Assembly (NCBI GenBank): GCA_964427415.1
Contig: CAYRUH010000002.1
Span: 173,435 to 237,434, forward strand
Direction of reading: 5' to 3'
DNA from: Lentisalinibacter sp964427415
Lineage (GTDB): Bacteria > Pseudomonadota > Gammaproteobacteria > Steroidobacterales > Woeseiaceae
DNA: 64,000 nucleotides
Below, piece by piece: positions 61,175 to 64,000 of the stretch (position 1 is the first letter of the stretch; each line of letters opens with the position of its first letter). A program made the position numbers and the translations under genes. A model generated the notes under the pieces. That model searched no databases and was not told the origin of the DNA. It saw nothing but the letters and a program-made list of their open reading frames with translations.

Positions 61175-62127
61175 ATCCGGACTATCTCGATACCGCGCGT
61201 CTACTGACGCAAGTTGCTCCCCTGGTATTCGTTGATGACACCTTTGCACTGAAGGGCGGTACGGCGATTAACCTCTTCGTACGTGACATGCCGCGCCTCT
61301 CGGTAGATCTCGACCTGATATTTTCGGACCCTACGCTGCCACGTGAGCAGGCACTGGCACGGATCAACGATGCCATCCGGCAGGCGGCCAAGCGTTTGAA
61401 CAAGCGTGGTTTCCAAACGCATGCACCGGCGGCCGAGGCGGGAGAGACCAAGCTGCTGGTGCGTCGCGGCAGGACCGAAGTCAAGATCGAAGTCAATTTC
61501 GTACTGCGCGGGACCGTACAGCCGGTGCGCCGCGCATCGCTCACGCCCGTCGCCCGCGATGTACTGATGGCCGATCTGGACAGCCCGGTAGCATCGCTGG
61601 AAGACCTCTACGGCGGCAAGCTGGTCGCCGCGCTGGACCGCCAGCATCCGCGCGACCTATTTGATGTGCAGCAGCTCTTCGAGCATGAGGGTATTACCCC
61701 CGCCATTCGCCGTGCCTTCGTGGTCTACCTGGCCAGTCACAACCGTCCGGTACATGAAGTGCTATTCCCGCAACTAAGGGACATCCTGCATGACTACACG
61801 CACAACTTCGAGGGCATGACGGCCGAACCTGTACCGCTCGACGCCTTGCTTGCAACGCGGGAGCGCCTGGTGCGCGAACTTCAGGAAGGACTGGATGGCA
61901 ACGAACGGCGATTCCTGCTATCGCTGGTCGCAGGTGAACCCGATTGGTCGCTAATGGGAATTGTCCATCTTGAGCAGCTGCCAGGTATCCGTTGGAAACT
62001 GCACAATCTGGCGCAGTTGCGGAAGGTCAATGAGAGAAAGTTTGCCGAACAGGCCGATGTGCTGGCCACCCGGCTGGCCTGTGTTGAGTCAGGCGCGAGT
62101 GTGCCGACGGCTTCGGGGAAGGAGTAA
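61171..62127 (+). CDS. abiEii: AbiEii-type nucleotidyltransferase toxin
   Basis: 318 aa. DNA-polymerase-beta-like nucleotidyltransferase core: ALKGGTAINLFVRDMPRLSV plus DLDLIFSD at residues 27-54, then TEVKIEVNFVLRG and the C-terminal EDLYGGKLVAALDRQHPRDL region, which is diagnostic of AbiEii/AbiGii. Such toxins nucleotidylate tRNA acceptor ends and cause growth arrest, aborting phage infection. Coupled to abiEi by ATGA. Confidence 0.92.
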   Translation: MNPDYLDTARLLTQVAPLVFVDDTFALKGGTAINLFVRDMPRLSVDLDLIFSDPTLPREQALARINDAIRQAAKRLNKRGFQTHAPAAEAGETKLLVRRGRTEVKIEVNFVLRGTVQPVRRASLTPVARDVLMADLDSPVASLEDLYGGKLVAALDRQHPRDLFDVQQLFEHEGITPAIRRAFVVYLASHNRPVHEVLFPQLRDILHDYTHNFEGMTAEPVPLDALLATRERLVRELQEGLDGNERRFLLSLVAGEPDWSLMGIVHLEQLPGIRWKLHNLAQLRKVNERKFAEQADVLATRLACVESGASVPTASGKE

Positions 62128-62215
62128 GCGTGAATGTCCTTGCGTCTTCTCTGTCGAATAATTTGAAAAGCACAATTCGCCATCGCTAGTGAATTGAAGA
62201 GAAAGAATTTTTAAG

Positions 62216-62319
62216 GAATTTCTGAGCATGGTATTTTTCATGGTATTACCGATTTGCAGGAAACTAAGCCATTGATAATAAAATATAAAAAATGCTTATT
62301 GATAATAGAGTGGGAGTGA
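62216..62319 (+). repeat. 104-bp guaA-tail repeat, copy B
   Basis: Same length and layout as copy A; ends TTGATAATAGAGTGGGAGTG plus A, with one base differing from the guaA core, and shares the following CTG with guaA. It separates the abiE module from the DUF4143 module. Confidence 0.8.
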
Positions 62320-62505
62320 CTGTAATTCGTAACTCATTGAAATTTAATAATAAAATAAGCTCAATTGATAATATAATCTGCATCATCAATGGTATTTTCC
62401 ATGGTATTTTCCGCGCGCTGTAATGCAAATAACAGCGATACCATGAGCGGAAATTTGGTGCTGTCATGGTATTTCTCGACCAGAGTAGGCATGGTGATGA
62501 GCGCT
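62320..62505. repeat. Decayed partial repeat copies beside copy B
   Basis: 62333-62373 (CATTGAAATTTAATAATAAA, then AATAAGCTCAATTGATAAT) resembles the tail of the 104-bp unit. ATGGTATTTT follows twice at 62389 and 62401, again at 62468 as ATGGTATTTC, and inverted (GATACCAT) near 62435. No gene is visible. These may be recombinase or host-factor arm sites or debris from earlier insertions. Confidence 0.5.
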
Positions 62506-63744
62506 TTACGAGCCCCAGAGTGTGGAAAGGGGGGCCGCCCATAGGTTGCTACCCAGAGGCATGGTTTCATCGCCATCGTACAGTAGTACACCCGCTCTGA
62601 ACTCATCACCGGCCAGGCTGGCAAGTTTTTTCAATCCACGCAGATCGCGTTCTTTGACGGTGGCAGAGGCTTTTACTTCAACGCCGACCAGTTGTCCTGC
62701 GCTGTTCTCAATCACGACATCAACTTCGAACTTGTCTGCATCCCGGTAGTACAGTAGCCGATAGTCGTCATCAGAGGTTGTCGTGTGTTTGAGTAGTTCA
62801 CCAAAGACAAAGCTTTCCAGGATATGTCCGTAACGGCTTTTGTCCAGTTGAACATCTTTGACGGCGACATCCATGAGCATGGCCAATAAACCGGAATCGA
62901 TGAACTGAAGCTTGGGGGTTTTAACAACGCGTTTCAATCGATTGCGTGCCCACACATCAATACGCTTGAGCAGGTACATTTGCTCAAAGACACCGATGTA
63001 GCGAGAGACTGTCTTACCATCGAGACCGACTTGGCCGCCCAACTCGGAGTAATTGCACATCTGGCCCGCAGTCTGCGCCAGTGCACGCAGAAAGCGTGGC
63101 AACTGATCAATTTTGTCGATTTCAGCAACGTCGCGAACGTCACGCTGAATGATGGCATCGATGTATTGTCGAGCCCAGGTTATACGACGTTTCTCCGTTG
63201 GCCGCGCAACCGCTTCTGGATAGCCACCGCGTAATACACGTTCGACCAGTTCTTTGCCCAGCACAGGAAAGTCCGCTGTCAGGATTTTTCCGGTAAAAAC
63301 ACTGTTCACCCAATTCGCGGGTCTATTCTCGATTTCGCTCTGCGACAAAGGTAACAGCAACAGGGTTTCCATACGCCCGGCCAGTGAATCTGCAACCGTG
63401 GGTAGTGCCATCAGATTGGCAGAGCCGGTCAGCAAAAACCGTCCGGGACGGCGATCCTCATCGACCGATTTTTTGATCGCCAGAAGCAACTCGGGCGCTC
63501 GCTGGATTTCATCAATGACGGCGCGATCCAGATTGCGAATCATGCCAACCGGATCTTCACGCGCCGACAACAAGGTCAATTCATCATCCAGGGTCAGGTA
63601 GTGCAGCCCCTGATCGGCGAATTGACGCACGAGGGTTGTCTTACCCGCCTGACGGGGTCCGGCGAGCAGGATCACGGGTGTATCCTGTAAAGCCTCATCA
63701 ATTCGTGGCTCAATCCAACGTGGATATAAGGATGGTGTATTCAT
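62506..63744 (-). CDS. AAA family ATPase with DUF4143 domain
   Basis: 412 aa. N-terminal AAA_14 ATPase: Walker A AGPRQAGKTTL at residues 28-38, Walker B DRAVIDEIQRAPEL near 72, sensor FLLTGSANL near 104. C-terminal DUF4143 (restriction-endonuclease-like) part with the FEVDVVIENSAGQLVGVEVK motif near 345, which has the D...(E/Q)xK pattern of PD-(D/E)xK nucleases. Very common on mobile DNA; function unknown, a defence or maintenance role is a guess. It runs opposite to abiE and to the repeats. Confidence 0.88.
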   Translation of the reverse strand: MNTPSLYPRWIEPRIDEALQDTPVILLAGPRQAGKTTLVRQFADQGLHYLTLDDELTLLSAREDPVGMIRNLDRAVIDEIQRAPELLLAIKKSVDEDRRPGRFLLTGSANLMALPTVADSLAGRMETLLLLPLSQSEIENRPANWVNSVFTGKILTADFPVLGKELVERVLRGGYPEAVARPTEKRRITWARQYIDAIIQRDVRDVAEIDKIDQLPRFLRALAQTAGQMCNYSELGGQVGLDGKTVSRYIGVFEQMYLLKRIDVWARNRLKRVVKTPKLQFIDSGLLAMLMDVAVKDVQLDKSRYGHILESFVFGELLKHTTTSDDDYRLLYYRDADKFEVDVVIENSAGQLVGVEVKASATVKERDLRGLKKLASLAGDEFRAGVLLYDGDETMPLGSNLWAAPLSTLWGS

Positions 63745-63750
63745 AGCGAA

Positions 63751-63779
63751 ACGATATCGTAAATCTCGGAATACATCAA
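63751..63779 (-). promoter_or_regulatory. Candidate promoter of the DUF4143 ATPase gene
   Basis: Minus-strand TTGATG (63774-63779), 17 bp, TATCGT (63751-63756). The predicted start is at the ATG (63744) and no ribosome site precedes it, so a leaderless mRNA is likely. Confidence 0.5.
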
Positions 63780-63795
63780 CGTAAATTACAGAATA
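63758..63795. promoter_or_regulatory. 22-bp-phased direct repeat over the DUF4143 promoter
   Basis: CGTAAATctcgGAATA (63758-63773) and CGTAAATtacaGAATA (63780-63795) are two helical turns apart and bracket the -35. Looks like a paired regulator-binding site; the palindrome ACGATATCGT (63751-63760) overlaps the -10. Confidence 0.5.
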
Positions 63796-63901
63796 GAAAG
63801 ACGATAAATGAGGAAAATGAAAGGTGTGCGCGAAATATTTCGATCGGAGAAGAGTGGAGAAGCCTGTTAATCAATAGGCGATTTTTTCCAATATTTTTAA
63901 G

Positions 63902-64000
63902 CATTTTCTGAGCATGGTATTTTTCATGGTATTAAGAATTAGTCGCAAAATAAGACATTGAATATAAACGATAAAAAAGGCTTATTGATAATCGAGTGGG
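63902..64000 (+). repeat. 104-bp guaA-tail repeat, copy C (cut by window end)
   Basis: Matches copies A and B from CATTTTCTGAGCATGGTATT onward and is truncated at GATAATCGAGTGGG by the window edge. The codon-aligned frame carries an in-frame TAG, so it is not a gene. Implies a further module to the right. Confidence 0.8.

Noticed and set aside
60241..64000. The 104-bp repeats as integron attC sites
   Set aside because: Length and cassette-like spacing fit, but I find no RYYYAAC/GTTRRRY core pair and no fold-back symmetry of R''/L''/L'/R' type. The ends instead match guaA.
60241..64000. CRISPR array
   Set aside because: Only three copies, about 1.7-2.0 kb apart, with genes between them; no short regular spacers and no cas genes.

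Overview
The window is chromosomal DNA of a high-GC gammaproteobacterium. The backbone (1 to about 50,900) carries gene neighbourhoods typical of that class: xerD-dsbC, queA-tgt-yajC-secDF, suhB/trmJ, ndk-rlmN-pilW-rodZ-hisS-yfgM-bamB-der, xseA/guaB-guaA, and a TonB2-type energy-transduction operon. I cannot name a genus from the sequence alone. No rRNA, CRISPR array or prophage is visible, and there is one tRNA (Leu, CAA).

Layout. 1-6,300: a large NAD-type glutamate dehydrogenase (cut by the window edge), tryptophan 2,3-dioxygenase, a MarR regulator and the ZapE ATPase. 6,241-14,300: ETF-ubiquinone oxidoreductase convergent with a leucine/isovalerate catabolic operon (isovaleryl-CoA dehydrogenase, thiolase, both methylcrotonyl-CoA carboxylase subunits). 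The dehydrogenase reduces ETF, and ETF-QO passes the electrons to quinone. 14,500-20,050: a seven-gene TonB energy operon (DUF3450, TtpC-like long ExbB, ExbB, two ExbDs, TonB, TPR protein). 20,060-26,520: PlsC, XerD, DsbC, ferredoxin, Nudix, tRNA-Leu, then an ECF sigma / putative anti-sigma / double-PDZ triad. 26,540-31,900: queuosine genes and the SecDF-YajC export module. 31,900-45,340: SuhB, TrmJ, an IscS-like desulfurase with a divergent IscU-like scaffold and IscA, then Ndk, RlmN, PilW, RodZ, HisS, YfgM, BamB, Der, a DUF937 protein and a MetX-family acyltransferase. 45,480-50,905: an M23 peptidase, XseA, GuaB and GuaA.

From 50,906 to the end the DNA changes character: lower GC, toxin-antitoxin genes, an iron-uptake cassette and AT-rich repeats. 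The last 15 bases of guaA recur at the ends of two copies of a 104-bp repeat (one with a single change), and a third copy is cut by the window edge after matching the first ten. This indicates a composite genomic island in the 3' end of guaA. It reads as three modules: (i) ParDE plus a siderophore-type uptake operon (two TonB-dependent receptors, binding protein, permease, ATPase, decayed PepSY gene); (ii) an AbiEi/AbiEii system; (iii) an AAA/DUF4143 ATPase. No integrase is in view, so it may lie beyond the right edge or be lost.

Possible joint working: the chromosomal TonB operon could energise the imported receptors. Candidate promoters of the abiE and DUF4143 modules place the transcription start at the start codon, so both may make leaderless mRNAs.
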